64,000 nucleotides of DNA from Zobellia uliginosa (GCF_900156625.1 NZ_FTOB01000008.1:62001-126000), one strand, 5' to 3'; shown: positions 9,251 to 18,124, counted from the first letter of the stretch. Notes: a model not told the origin generated them from the letters alone. Made by a program: numbers and translations.

Positions 9251-9258
9251 ATATTTTT
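9251..9258 (+). promoter_or_regulatory. Possible -7 box of the GntR-type regulator gene
   Basis: TATTTTTG matches TAnnTTTG exactly. No TTTG lies 17-23 bp upstream, so this is a weak call. Transcription from here would give a leader of about 90 nt that contains the inverted repeat at 9281-9304. Confidence 0.3.
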
Positions 9259-9280
9259 GTTTTTGTGCATTATAAATTTT

Positions 9281-9304
9281 GTTTTACACGTATATTCGTG
9301 TAAA
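9281..9304. promoter_or_regulatory. Inverted repeat, candidate autoregulatory operator
   Basis: TTTTACACG, a 6-bp spacer and CGTGTAAAA form a perfect 9-bp inverted repeat 50 bp upstream of the GntR-type regulator start. GntR-family proteins normally bind short palindromes and often regulate themselves, so an autoregulatory operator is plausible. The sequence could also fold as an RNA hairpin in the leader. Confidence 0.45.
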
Positions 9305-9353
9305 ATTTGTATTATTAAACTTACAAATTAGTTTTAATTACTGAATCAGCTAA

Positions 9354-10367
9354 ATGTCATTACTCCACATAATCCATCGACTAAAAGAAGTGAATACCCT
9401 CACCAAGCACGAACAGCTCGTGCAAGGTGTTTTAGAGGCTTTAAATACCGGCGAACTTTCGGTCGGTGATAAGCTGCCATCTATCAATAAGATGGTGGGT
9501 GACGTGGGCTACGCCAGAAAAACCATTGTAAAGGCTTATGAAGAGCTTAAGGAAAGAGGGCTTGTAGAATCGAAAAAGTTAAAGGGGTATTTTATTATTA
9601 GTGATGAGACCAAGGTAACGCTGAGAATTGCCCTCTTGTTGTTTTCGTTTCAACGTTTTCAAGAAGAATTCTATAATGCCTTCAGGAAGGAGTTGGGCAA
9701 GCGGTACCAAATCGATGTCTTTTTCCATCATAATAATGTATCGGTTTTTGAAACCATATTCAACAATATAAAGGGAAAGTACGGGATGTACGTCGTGGCG
9801 CCAATGCCCGATTTGAGCATACGGCCGCTACTTGAAAGTATAGAGCCCCAAAAGCTATTAATCGTTGATCGTTACTTTCCGATGCCCGATCCCTATTCGT
9901 ATATTTCACAGGAGTTCGAGGAGAGTACCTTTGATAAGTTGGTAGAGTTGCTTCCTAAGATTAAGAAGTATGGACAATTCGTGCTCTTTTTTACCCATAG
10001 TAGGGATTATCCCGAAGGTATTTACAAAGCTTTTCAAAAATTTATTTCCGAATACGGAATCGATGGAAGGGTTGAGGAAGATTACGAAGCGGGCAGTCTC
10101 AAAAAAGGAACCTTGTATTTTTGTATAAGCGATACTTCCTTATGGGAGCTTCTTCGCGATTGTCACAACTCTAATATGGTTATCGGTGAAGACATCGGTA
10201 TTTTATCACATAATGACCATGTGGTCAAGGAAATTGCATTTGGGGGGATTACCACGATATCTACAGATTTTAAGGATATGGCCACTATGGCGGCTCAGCA
10301 CATTAAAAATAATGTGGTCTCGCAGGTTGTTGTCACTTCAAAACTCTTTAAGCGCAACTCCTTATAA
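9354..10367 (+). CDS. GntR-family regulator with a LacI-like sugar-sensing domain
   Basis: The 337-residue protein has an N-terminal GntR winged helix-turn-helix (about residues 15-85, including GDKLPSINKM and RKTIVKAYEELKERGLVE). A periplasmic-binding-protein-like effector domain follows (about 88-330; ISTDFKDMATMAAQHI near the end is typical of LacI/GntR hybrids). Such hybrids bind a sugar ligand and control adjacent carbohydrate genes in Bacteroidetes. It lies directly upstream of and codirectional with the susC/susD and GH36 units, so it is the prime candidate controller of that locus. Ligand and operator are not determined by the sequence. Confidence 0.85.
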   Translation: MSLLHIIHRLKEVNTLTKHEQLVQGVLEALNTGELSVGDKLPSINKMVGDVGYARKTIVKAYEELKERGLVESKKLKGYFIISDETKVTLRIALLLFSFQRFQEEFYNAFRKELGKRYQIDVFFHHNNVSVFETIFNNIKGKYGMYVVAPMPDLSIRPLLESIEPQKLLIVDRYFPMPDPYSYISQEFEESTFDKLVELLPKIKKYGQFVLFFTHSRDYPEGIYKAFQKFISEYGIDGRVEEDYEAGSLKKGTLYFCISDTSLWELLRDCHNSNMVIGEDIGILSHNDHVVKEIAFGGITTISTDFKDMATMAAQHIKNNVVSQVVVTSKLFKRNSL

Positions 10368-10474
10368 TTTCATTTGATCAAAAGTTTTGGTTCGACATAA
10401 GCGAGGTTGCCGTGTTTCCGATTTAATAATTTTTCCCCACTAAATTGAGTATTTCTCAATTAGACCTTATATTT

Positions 10475-10508
10475 TTTGTTTTTAGTATTTAAAAAATACT
10501 TATTTTTG
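10475..10508 (+). promoter_or_regulatory. Promoter of susC (TTTG-N22-TATTTTTG)
   Basis: A -33 TTTG at 10475-10478 and a -7 TATTTTTG at 10501-10508 are separated by 22 bp, inside the 17-23 bp range of Bacteroidetes sigma-A promoters. It is followed 4 bp later by the same type of tandem repeat that follows the GH36 promoter. Confidence 0.6.
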
Positions 10509-10512
10509 CTCC

Positions 10513-10532
10513 TGTAGCACAAAGTAGCATAG
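10513..10532 (+). repeat. Tandem 10-bp repeat downstream of susC -7 box (candidate operator)
   Basis: Two units, TGTAGCACAA and AGTAGCATAG, match at 7 of 10 positions and lie on the same DNA face around the expected transcription start. The second unit is identical to the first unit upstream of the GH36 gene (15589-15598), at nearly the same distance from its -7 box (4 versus 3 bp). Confidence 0.55.
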
Positions 10533-10614
10533 ATTATTTCTATTTTGTTAAACTTTTGGATATCAAATCCTATTAATTTCTGTTTTATTAAAAATAAAGG
10601 GATTATATTGGTAT

Positions 10615-10648
10615 ATATTATCATTTAAGGGTGATTATGTGATAATAT
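10615..10648. repeat. Inverted repeat in the susC leader
   Basis: ATATTATCA (10615-10623) and TGATAATAT (10640-10648) form a perfect 9-bp AT-rich inverted repeat with a 16-nt loop, 92 bp before the susC ATG. It may be a leader stem-loop or a protein site; nothing further supports either. Confidence 0.4.
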
Positions 10649-10740
10649 GGTCGAAAGATTTTTTGTGTTTATTAACATATTTAAAGAAACAAAAAAGTAA
10701 AATTACTAACTCAATTAATTACTAACTTAAACTACTCATT

Positions 10741-13700
10741 ATGAACCAGAACTTTAAGAGATTAAACAGGGTTCGATCGCATGGTTTCGTGCTCGTTGCC
10801 TTGTTTTTCTTCAGTGTGACATCTTTGTGCGCACAAACTACAATTTCAGGTACAACCTCCGACGAGCAGGGCGTATTGCCCGGTGTAAACGTCTTGGTAA
10901 AGGGAACCACTGTAGGAAGTGTCTCCGATTTTGATGGAAATTACAGTATAGAGGTGCCCGAGGGTAGCTCTACCTTGGTTTTTTCCTATGTGGGCTATTC
11001 CAAGCAAGAAGTGACTATTGCTGGTCAAACCACAATTAATGTTGTTATGTCTGAAGATGCACAAACCCTCAGTGAGGTGGTCGTTGTAGGATACGGTACG
11101 CAACGAAAGGCCGACCTTACCGGTGCCGTGGGGTCACTTAGCAGTGCGGAAATCGTATCTAAGCCGATTACCAGTCCGGATCAAGTGCTTGCAGGAACGC
11201 TCTCCGGGGTAAATATTACCAACAGGAGTGGGGATCCTGGTGCCCCTATCAATGTGCGTATTCGCGGTATAGGTACCCCAGGGGTAAACGATCCCTTATG
11301 GGTGATCGATGGTGTGCCCATCGTTCAGACCAGTAACATTACCGTTAACACCTCTTCTACTACAGACTCTAACCCGCTTGCAGGTATAAACCCAAGTGAT
11401 ATTGAGTCCATTGATGTTTTGAAAGATGCTGCCTCTGCGGCCATTTATGGTGCGAGGGCGGCAAATGGGGTTATTATAGTAACGACCAAAAGAGGTAAGG
11501 CCGGTGATGCCAAGGTTAGCTATGACGGCTATACTTCCTTTAGCCAGATAAGAGATCGTTACGATGTTTTAGATGTTGAACAATACATCGACATCCAAGG
11601 GCAATTGGGGCGTGATGTATCTGAGTTCAGTGGTTCTGAATTTGTCGATTGGCAAGATGCCATATTCCAAACGGGATTTGTTCAAAATCATAACGTTACG
11701 GTTAGTGGGGGTAGTGAAAATGCCAATTATTTGATATCGGGAGGTTATTTAGACCAAGAAGGTATTGAGTTGGCGCAAAGCTTTGAAAGATATTCGTTTA
11801 AAGCGAATTCCGATATTAAAGTGGGCAAAAGATTGCGTTTCGGGGAATCTTTGTTGATAAGCCAAACGGATCGTTTGGTGCAAAGTGAGGGAGCCTTCTT
11901 TTCAGGGTTCAATTCGGCCTTGAACGCTCCTTATTATAAAATTTACGGGGATGGCCCTTTTGGGTATAACCTAGAGAATCCAGAAACTAGTGGTGATGGT
12001 ACCGGGGCTAACTATGTCATGCGAAATGATACTAGGCTTAACAGTACCACAATTCGAAACCGTAAGGTCCTAGGTAACTTCTATGGGGAACTTTCCATTC
12101 TTGAAGGCTTGAAATTACGCGCTTCATTAGGTTTGGATTATAACGTAGGACGCGGTGAATATTACCAGGCCGCAACCGATTACGCAGGGAATAATCCAAG
12201 ACAATCACTATTGGTGTCATCGCGTCCTGTTGAGTTGACGCTTACGCCTTCTACAACCTTATCTTATGATAAGACTTTTGGTAGCAACCATAATATTTCG
12301 GCCCTTTTCGGGTTTGAGCAAACTGAGTTTCGATTTGACAAGGTGAGACTTCAGGGGCGTGACCTTTTTAACCAGAATTTTGCTGGTACGGGATCAACGG
12401 TTTCTGGTGCCAACGAAGCCGATAATTGGGTTTTGCAAGGATGGTTAGGTCGTTTGAGCTATAATTTTCAAGGAAAATACTTAGCGACCTTCAACGTTCG
12501 TAGGGATGCAACTTCAAGGTTTGCCCAAGGTAACAGAGATGATTATTTTCCATCGGTTTCCGCTGGTTGGAGAATCTCTCAAGAAGAATTCTTTCCGCAA
12601 GAAGGTTTTGTAGATGATTTAAAGGTTCGTGTAGGTTGGGGACAGTCAGGTAACCAATTTACAGGATTGAACTTTGCATACTTGCTAGCCTTGAACAACA
12701 ATATTAGATATGTGGTAGGTGATAGTCAAGATACTAAGATTGCACCTGCACCGACGAATTTTGCGAATAGGGACCTTAAATGGGAAACGAGTACGCAATT
12801 GGATGTAGGTATCGACGGGGCGTTTATGGGCGGAAAGCTGAACATGACCGCTGATTACTACAGCAAGGTAACGAGTGATGTGTTATTGGGTCTTCCGGTA
12901 CCGTACGTATCAGGCTTCTTTTTGCCTGTAGATGCGAATGTTGGTGAGATCAAGAACTCCGGTGTGGAATTCTCCGTGAATTACGGCGATGAAATAGGAG
13001 ATTTTAGTTTTAACATCGGTGCCAATATTACTACGGTTAAGAACGAGGTTACGGATTTAGGGGAAATCGATCAGATAGTTACCGGTCTAGGAGGTCCTGA
13101 TACCCACCGTACCATTGTAGGGGAGAGTCTAGGACATTTTTACGGGTATAAGACCGATGGTCTTTATCAAAATGATGCCGAGGTTGCTGCCGCACTGCCA
13201 GATGCCAACGGTACTCCGTCTCCAGGGGACATTCGTTTTGTAGATGTAACTGGTGATGGTAAAGTAGATGCAGAGGACAGAACTTATTTAGGCAGCCCTT
13301 TCCCAGGTTTTTTCTATGGGTTTAATTTTCAAGGCGAATATCAAGGCTTTGATTTTTCTGTAAACTTTAGAGGTGTCGGTGATCAGCAGGTGTACAATCA
13401 AGCACGTACAAGCTTGGAAAACTTGGATGGGGCAAATAACTTTAGTACGCAAGTGCTCGATCGATGGACAGGAGAAGGAACTACCAACTCAAGCTCTCAT
13501 CCAAGGTTGGTAAGAAACGATCCTAATGGGAACAACCGTTTTTCTGACCGCTGGGTCGAAGACGCCGGTTACCTACGTATTCAGAACATACAGTTTGGGT
13601 ATAGTCTTCCTTCGGAAAAGTTGAAAGGTTGGACGGGTGATTTCGTTTCTAGAATGCGATTTTATGTAGGGGTGCAAAATTTGGCCACTTTTACCAAGTA

Positions 13701-13836
13701 CTCTGGTTTTGATCCCGAGGTGGGGCGTACCCAAAGTTTTCAAAAAGGAGATTTTACATTGGCTAGCGGTCAAGACGGAGGTGCTTCTCCATTGCCGAGA
13801 ATTGTACAATTGGGTTGGTCCGTTACATTTAATTAG
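10741..13836 (+). CDS. SusC/RagA-family TonB-dependent outer membrane transporter
   Basis: The 1031-residue protein has a signal peptide ending near LCAQ (residue 32). An N-terminal carboxypeptidase-D regulatory-like domain follows (about 33-110, DEQGVLPGVNVLVKGTTVG), then a TonB-box-like segment EVVVVGYGTQRKADLTGAV, a plug domain and a 22-strand barrel ending in an aromatic-rich strand (VQLGWSVTFN). It imports oligosaccharides across the outer membrane with the SusD partner encoded 39 bp downstream. The neighbouring GH36 and symporter genes suggest a galactoside substrate. Confidence 0.95.
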   Translation: MNQNFKRLNRVRSHGFVLVALFFFSVTSLCAQTTISGTTSDEQGVLPGVNVLVKGTTVGSVSDFDGNYSIEVPEGSSTLVFSYVGYSKQEVTIAGQTTINVVMSEDAQTLSEVVVVGYGTQRKADLTGAVGSLSSAEIVSKPITSPDQVLAGTLSGVNITNRSGDPGAPINVRIRGIGTPGVNDPLWVIDGVPIVQTSNITVNTSSTTDSNPLAGINPSDIESIDVLKDAASAAIYGARAANGVIIVTTKRGKAGDAKVSYDGYTSFSQIRDRYDVLDVEQYIDIQGQLGRDVSEFSGSEFVDWQDAIFQTGFVQNHNVTVSGGSENANYLISGGYLDQEGIELAQSFERYSFKANSDIKVGKRLRFGESLLISQTDRLVQSEGAFFSGFNSALNAPYYKIYGDGPFGYNLENPETSGDGTGANYVMRNDTRLNSTTIRNRKVLGNFYGELSILEGLKLRASLGLDYNVGRGEYYQAATDYAGNNPRQSLLVSSRPVELTLTPSTTLSYDKTFGSNHNISALFGFEQTEFRFDKVRLQGRDLFNQNFAGTGSTVSGANEADNWVLQGWLGRLSYNFQGKYLATFNVRRDATSRFAQGNRDDYFPSVSAGWRISQEEFFPQEGFVDDLKVRVGWGQSGNQFTGLNFAYLLALNNNIRYVVGDSQDTKIAPAPTNFANRDLKWETSTQLDVGIDGAFMGGKLNMTADYYSKVTSDVLLGLPVPYVSGFFLPVDANVGEIKNSGVEFSVNYGDEIGDFSFNIGANITTVKNEVTDLGEIDQIVTGLGGPDTHRTIVGESLGHFYGYKTDGLYQNDAEVAAALPDANGTPSPGDIRFVDVTGDGKVDAEDRTYLGSPFPGFFYGFNFQGEYQGFDFSVNFRGVGDQQVYNQARTSLENLDGANNFSTQVLDRWTGEGTTNSSSHPRLVRNDPNGNNRFSDRWVEDAGYLRIQNIQFGYSLPSEKLKGWTGDFVSRMRFYVGVQNLATFTKYSGFDPEVGRTQSFQKGDFTLASGQDGGASPLPRIVQLGWSVTFN

Positions 13837-13875
13837 AATCATACTTTAGTTCACTTAATATAAAATATAGCTATC

Positions 13876-15402
13876 ATGAAAAAATATATAATACTTGCCA
13901 GTGTGCTCTTCGCGCTTTCGTGTGGAGAGAAAGAACTGGATCTTTTGCCTTTGGACAGGGTTACCGCCGATACTTTTTATAAAACGCGGGGAGACTTTGA
14001 TGGGGCTATTTTTGCTTCCTATTCCTCTATTCAGGATCTATGGGGTATTAGCGCGGAAACTTTGGGAGAGAACGGAGAGTATTGGAAAATTTCCGTAGTC
14101 ATTAGCGATGATGCGGAGGCCGATACCGAAGTGGGTGACGCAGTGTCCCAAGACATCGATAAACTTCTGATTCGATCGAGTGATGTTCCTTATGGAGCTG
14201 CCTATACCCAAATCTACGAAGGGATCTATCGGGCCAACTTGGTTCTGGAGAACTTAGAGGGCGAGAACGAATTGTCGGAAGAAGACAAGACCATTATTGG
14301 GGCCGAGGCCAAATTCTTAAGGGGATGGTTTCACTTTCAGGCCTTGAAAATGTTCGGTACACCGCCATTGGCCATAGAAGTTAAGACCGATCTTAATGAT
14401 TTGGCGCTTCCGAATGCGACCCAAGAAGAACTGTACGCATCTATATTGGGAGATTTTGCCGATGCTGCTGCCGGTCTTCCTGAGGAATGGGATGGTTCAA
14501 ATACGGGAAGGGCTACCTCTTGGGCGGCCAAATCGTATATAGGTAAGGTCAATGTTTGGAAAGAAGACTGGCCTACGGCTATTACCGCTTTGGAAGATGT
14601 GGTTCTTAGAGGACCTTATATGTTGATGCCGGAGTATAGTAATAATTTCAGTCATTTGTTTGAAAACAACGCCGAATCTATTTTTGAGATTCAGTTCGGC
14701 GGACCGTTTTCCGATGATAATATTTGGGTATTCGATGATACCCACTCCGAAAATTTCAAGGCTTCGCAAGGTACGACCCGAAGCTATCATTGGGGAGCGG
14801 CCAATGGCGCACCTGGAGGGAAAAGAGGTTGGTTTATACCTTCTGAAGATCTTTTGAACGCTTATGAACCGGGAGACGCTAGACTGGAAACTACCATCTA
14901 TCAAGAAGGTGAAGATTATTATGTTTGGTCGGCAAATTCAGTGGTTACCGAACCCTATGATCCCGAATGGTCTTCGAACGGTTTAAGTGCCAAAAAGTAT
15001 TTAGGAAAGGAAAATGCAGTTGGGGCCAATAGGTCTCCGAACGGTGCGGCCGATTTTAACAATGAAAGATGGTTTAGGTTTGCCGAGTTAAAATTGCTCT
15101 ATGCCGAAGCTTTGATACAGGGTGGTGGCGATGTTGGATTGGCCTTCGATGAAATCGATGATATCCGCGAGAGGGCAGGTTTAGGTCCTGTCGATCGTTC
15201 TTTGGATCCCATGGATGTATTGATGCAAGAAAAAAGGGTGGAGTTGGCATTGGAACCACACCGGTATTTCGATATCGCCAGATGGGGTATCGGAGCCGAA
15301 ATTTTTGGTGGTGCATGGGATGATAAGTACAAGGTTCTTCCTTTTCCGCTAACGGAAATCGACCGTTCTAAAGGATTGTTACAACAGAATCCGGGATATT
15401 AA
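13876..15402 (+). CDS. SusD/RagB-family glycan-binding lipoprotein
   Basis: The 508-residue protein starts with a lipoprotein signal peptide. The lipobox ends at Cys16 (FALSCGEKELDLLP), and the acidic/Lys residues after the Cys fit surface export of flavobacterial lipoproteins. The body has the SusD TPR-like fold, with ADTFYKTRGDFDGAIFASY near the start and ELKLLYAEALIQ, RERAG and the closing KGLLQQNPGY at the C-terminus. It forms the lid of the preceding SusC channel. A strong terminator follows at 15444-15488. Confidence 0.95.
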   Translation: MKKYIILASVLFALSCGEKELDLLPLDRVTADTFYKTRGDFDGAIFASYSSIQDLWGISAETLGENGEYWKISVVISDDAEADTEVGDAVSQDIDKLLIRSSDVPYGAAYTQIYEGIYRANLVLENLEGENELSEEDKTIIGAEAKFLRGWFHFQALKMFGTPPLAIEVKTDLNDLALPNATQEELYASILGDFADAAAGLPEEWDGSNTGRATSWAAKSYIGKVNVWKEDWPTAITALEDVVLRGPYMLMPEYSNNFSHLFENNAESIFEIQFGGPFSDDNIWVFDDTHSENFKASQGTTRSYHWGAANGAPGGKRGWFIPSEDLLNAYEPGDARLETTIYQEGEDYYVWSANSVVTEPYDPEWSSNGLSAKKYLGKENAVGANRSPNGAADFNNERWFRFAELKLLYAEALIQGGGDVGLAFDEIDDIRERAGLGPVDRSLDPMDVLMQEKRVELALEPHRYFDIARWGIGAEIFGGAWDDKYKVLPFPLTEIDRSKGLLQQNPGY

Positions 15403-15443
15403 TCCGGTTTCTAGGGACGTTCCTAAAAGTATTTATTGTATTG

Positions 15444-15488
15444 AAAGGAATCCAATTCTGAGAAATTCTTAGGTTGGATTCCTTTTTT
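15444..15488 (+). terminator. Rho-independent terminator after susD
   Basis: Arms AAAGGAATCCAA (15444-15455) and TTGGATTCCTTT (15474-15485) form a perfect 12-bp stem followed by a T tract to 15488. It separates the susCD unit from the GH36 unit. Confidence 0.85.
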
Positions 15489-15554
15489 ATAGGCCTTTTT
15501 GAGTAATTTTTTAGGGCTCATAGAGCCATTGGGGCATAATTGGGCGAATTTTGT

Positions 15555-15585
15555 TTTGCAGTCATTGTGATACGCTGTATATTTG
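15555..15585 (+). promoter_or_regulatory. Promoter of the GH36-acetyltransferase-symporter operon
   Basis: TTTG (15555-15558), a 19-bp spacer and TATATTTG (15578-15585) match the Bacteroidetes promoter consensus exactly. Transcription would begin near 15592, inside the tandem repeat, leaving a leader of about 150 nt before the ATG at 15742. Confidence 0.75.
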
Positions 15586-15588
15586 AAT

Positions 15589-15608
15589 AGTAGCATAGAG
15601 TATCATAG
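15589..15608 (+). repeat. Tandem 10-bp repeat downstream of GH36 -7 box (candidate operator)
   Basis: Units AGTAGCATAG and AGTATCATAG differ at one position and start 3 bp after the -7 box. The first unit is identical to the second unit in the susC leader. A repressor bound here would cover the transcription start. Confidence 0.6.
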
Positions 15609-15741
15609 ATTGAATGATTTACTTAATAAGCTAATTTCTTACAGTTTTTATCTAACATTCCGTACGAGGGATTACTTTTTCCTGTTCAACTAAAAAGTAT
15701 GAGAGTACGTATCATAAATTAACCTCTGGCATATAATTGAG

Positions 15742-17511
15742 ATGATTGCAAACACTACCATTACAAGCTTCCCGGAAATAACCATTATCGGGGAAAAACA
15801 AAATTTCCGCACCACCCTGAATAAGGTATATGGGGATGAAGGGGTAACGCTATACGATTTTGAAGTAAACAGTGATGTTGAAGAGGTTCCCAAACCGATA
15901 ACCTTGCAATGGAAGATTCCGGCCATCGACGTAAAGGGCGTTTGGAAACCCACAACTGATTTCAATAAGCGTATTCAGGCCGATTGGGAACTTGACAATA
16001 TGGAGTCACGGATTTCCATCGATTCGCCCGTAATTTCCCTTTTTGGGAATAGCGATGGCAATGTCTTGACCTTCGCTTGTTCCAATGCTATCAATAAACT
16101 GGAAATGAATGCCCGTTTGCGGGAAGAAGATAATTGCTTCTATTGCCACATTACCTTTTTTACCGAGCAACACTATCCGCTTAAAAACTTTAAGGCCCAA
16201 TTGCGTTTGGATCATCAAGACCGACATTTTTCCGATAGCCTTCGGGCAGTTGCTGCGTGGTGGGAAACCTTTGAGCAATTGAAGCCGGCCTATGTTCCCG
16301 ACATCGCTAAAACGCCATTGTATTCTACCTGGTACCAGTTTCATCAGAACCTTGACGTACCCTTGCTTTTGAAAGAGTGTCGATTGGCCAAAAATCTGGG
16401 CTACCAAGCTATCATCATTGATGACGGTTGGCAGACCTTCGATTCGAACCGAGGCTATGATTTTACGGGAGATTGGCAGCCAGACCGTATTCCTGAAATG
16501 GCGGAATTCGTAAAAAGTGTGCATGAAACCGGTATGAAAGTCGCTCTTTGGTATTCCGTTCCCTTCTGTGGTGAAAAATCAAAGGCCTACAAACGTTTTA
16601 AAGGGAAATTCTTGACCGAAGACCATAGATGGGCACCTGTTTTTGATCCACGTTATCCCGATGTCAGGCAATACCTTATCGATATTTATACCGATGCCGC
16701 CCGAGATTGGAATCTTGATGGTTTCAAGCTTGACTTTATCGACGATTTCAGGTTTTATAAAGATACCCCTATTGAATTAGGGCCGGATGCCGATTATGCA
16801 TCGATAAATGGAGCTGTTGATCGCTTGTTGACTGATGTAAAAGACGCTTTGACAAAAATTAACCCCGAAATCTTTATTGAGTTCAGACAGAAGTATACGG
16901 GACCCGCGATGCGAAAATACGGTAATATGTTCAGGGCTTTTGATTGCCCGGGCGATGCTACCATGAACCGATTGCGCATTGCGGATATTCGTATGCTCGC
17001 CGGAAATACCGCGGTACATTCCGATATGGTTACTTGGCATGCGGACGAGCCTTTGGAAATTGCCGCCCTTCAGGTCATTAATACGCTTTTTGGGGTTCCC
17101 CAACTTTCGGTTATGTTGAGTGAAGTACCTGAGGCATATGTGAAAATGATCGGCTTTTATACCAAGTACTGGAACGAAAATGCCGACCTGCTTATGAACG
17201 GATACTTCCTTCCTTCTAAACCACTTGCCAATTATCCTACCCAACGGGTGTCTAAGAACGGACACCTGATTATAGGGGTTTATGATGCTTGGGTCGTGGA
17301 GCTCGATGGGGCCTATACGCAAATTGATATCTTGAATGCCCAAATTGCTACCCAGGTGGTCATTCAAATTTTAAGTGACTTGGGGGCCTATGCCTGTAAA
17401 GTCTATGATTGCCAAGGGAATTTGATAAGGGAGGAGAATGTAGTATTTTCGAAAGGGGTAACAGAGGTCGAGGTTCCCGAATGCGGAATCATAAGGGCCG
17501 AGAAAATATAG
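15742..17511 (+). CDS. GH36-like alpha-galactosidase, cytoplasmic
   Basis: The 589-residue protein has a beta-sandwich N-terminal part (to about residue 185) and a clan GH-D TIM barrel with IIIDDGWQ (225-231). Asp331 in GFKLDFIDDF is the likely nucleophile, and Asp401 or Asp405 in FRAFDCPGD the likely acid/base. It would hydrolyse terminal alpha-galactosides. There is no signal peptide, so it acts on substrate already carried into the cytoplasm, which fits the downstream Na+/sugar symporter gene. It is shorter than many bacterial GH36 enzymes (about 700 residues) and near the size of the Thermotoga enzyme. Substrate could be melibiose-like sugars or an algal galactoside such as floridoside; this is inference. 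Confidence 0.82.
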   Translation: MIANTTITSFPEITIIGEKQNFRTTLNKVYGDEGVTLYDFEVNSDVEEVPKPITLQWKIPAIDVKGVWKPTTDFNKRIQADWELDNMESRISIDSPVISLFGNSDGNVLTFACSNAINKLEMNARLREEDNCFYCHITFFTEQHYPLKNFKAQLRLDHQDRHFSDSLRAVAAWWETFEQLKPAYVPDIAKTPLYSTWYQFHQNLDVPLLLKECRLAKNLGYQAIIIDDGWQTFDSNRGYDFTGDWQPDRIPEMAEFVKSVHETGMKVALWYSVPFCGEKSKAYKRFKGKFLTEDHRWAPVFDPRYPDVRQYLIDIYTDAARDWNLDGFKLDFIDDFRFYKDTPIELGPDADYASINGAVDRLLTDVKDALTKINPEIFIEFRQKYTGPAMRKYGNMFRAFDCPGDATMNRLRIADIRMLAGNTAVHSDMVTWHADEPLEIAALQVINTLFGVPQLSVMLSEVPEAYVKMIGFYTKYWNENADLLMNGYFLPSKPLANYPTQRVSKNGHLIIGVYDAWVVELDGAYTQIDILNAQIATQVVIQILSDLGAYACKVYDCQGNLIREENVVFSKGVTEVEVPECGIIRAEKI

Positions 17512-17521
17512 CAGAGTTTAC

Positions 17522-18082
17522 ATGACCGAAAAAGAGAAAATGATCAGCGGGCAAGCCTATGATCCCAGTGATAAGGAGTTGGTAAGGGCAAGGCTGCGGG
17601 CCCGAAAGTTGATGCGGGAAATAGCGGCCATACCCATGGATAAAGAACGACAGCGCAAGCACTTTTTTAAGGAGTTATTTGCCGAGACAGGAAAGCATTT
17701 CTACATTGAAAACCGCTTTACCTGCGATTACGGTTTCAATATTTATTGGGGCGAGAACGCATACGCCAACTTTGATTGTATTATTTTGGATGCCGCACCG
17801 GTGTACATCGGTAAGAATGTAATGATGGCCCCAGGGGTAAAGCTGCTCACGGCAACGCACCCATTGGAATTCGAGGCCCGTAACTCTGGAATCGAATATG
17901 CAAAACCGATACGCATAGGGGATAACGTTTGGATCGGTGGAGGGGTAATTGTCAATCCTGGCGTTACCATAGGAAACAACAGTGTCATTGGTTCCGGAAG
18001 TGTGGTGGTAAAAGATATTCCCGAGAATGTGGTGGCCGTTGGCAACCCGTGTCGCGTATTAAAGAATATAGACAACCCATAG
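17522..18082 (+). CDS. Sugar O-acetyltransferase (maltose/galactoside type, left-handed beta-helix)
   Basis: This 186-residue protein has the N-terminal MISGQAYDPSDKELVRARLRARKL cap seen in Maa/LacA proteins, followed by hexapeptide repeats (IGDNVWIGGGVIVNPGVTIG, VIGSGSVVVKDIPENVVAVG) and the closing NPCRV. It transfers acetyl from acetyl-CoA to a sugar hydroxyl; in LacA-like systems this is thought to detoxify non-metabolised sugars. It starts 10 bp after the GH36 stop codon and precedes the symporter gene by 42 bp, so it is cotranscribed with both. Confidence 0.92.
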   Translation: MTEKEKMISGQAYDPSDKELVRARLRARKLMREIAAIPMDKERQRKHFFKELFAETGKHFYIENRFTCDYGFNIYWGENAYANFDCIILDAAPVYIGKNVMMAPGVKLLTATHPLEFEARNSGIEYAKPIRIGDNVWIGGGVIVNPGVTIGNNSVIGSGSVVVKDIPENVVAVGNPCRVLKNIDNP

Positions 18083-18124
18083 TTCCTGCCTACATGGCCC
18101 AATACCAACTAAAAGATCGAAGAT

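Larger units (their letters stand above)
9019..9353. other. Intergenic region before the GntR-type regulator
   Basis: This 335-bp gap holds no convincing gene. Its right half is AT-rich and contains a -7-like TATTTTTG and a 9-bp inverted repeat (annotated separately). The left half shows no terminator hairpin for the halogenase gene that I can see. Confidence 0.6.
10368..10740. other. Intergenic region and long susC leader
   Basis: The 373-bp AT-rich gap contains a small inverted repeat (AATTGAG/CTCAATT, 10443-10461), a promoter (10475-10508), a tandem repeat (10513-10532) and an inverted repeat in the leader (10615-10648). If that promoter is used, the susC mRNA leader is about 225 nt. No small ORF of note was seen. 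Confidence 0.6.
15403..15741. other. Intergenic region between susD and the GH36 gene
   Basis: The 339-bp gap holds a rho-independent terminator (15444-15488), a full consensus promoter (15555-15585), a tandem repeat (15589-15608) and a leader of about 150 nt. No gene was seen. Confidence 0.7.

Noticed and set aside
10443-10461. AATTGAG/CTCAATT hairpin as terminator of the GntR-type gene
   Set aside because: The 7-bp AT-rich stem is not followed by a T run; it is too weak to call.
16777-17367. A 196-codon open frame antisense to the GH36-like gene
   Set aside because: No recognisable domain and complete overlap with a certain catalytic gene.
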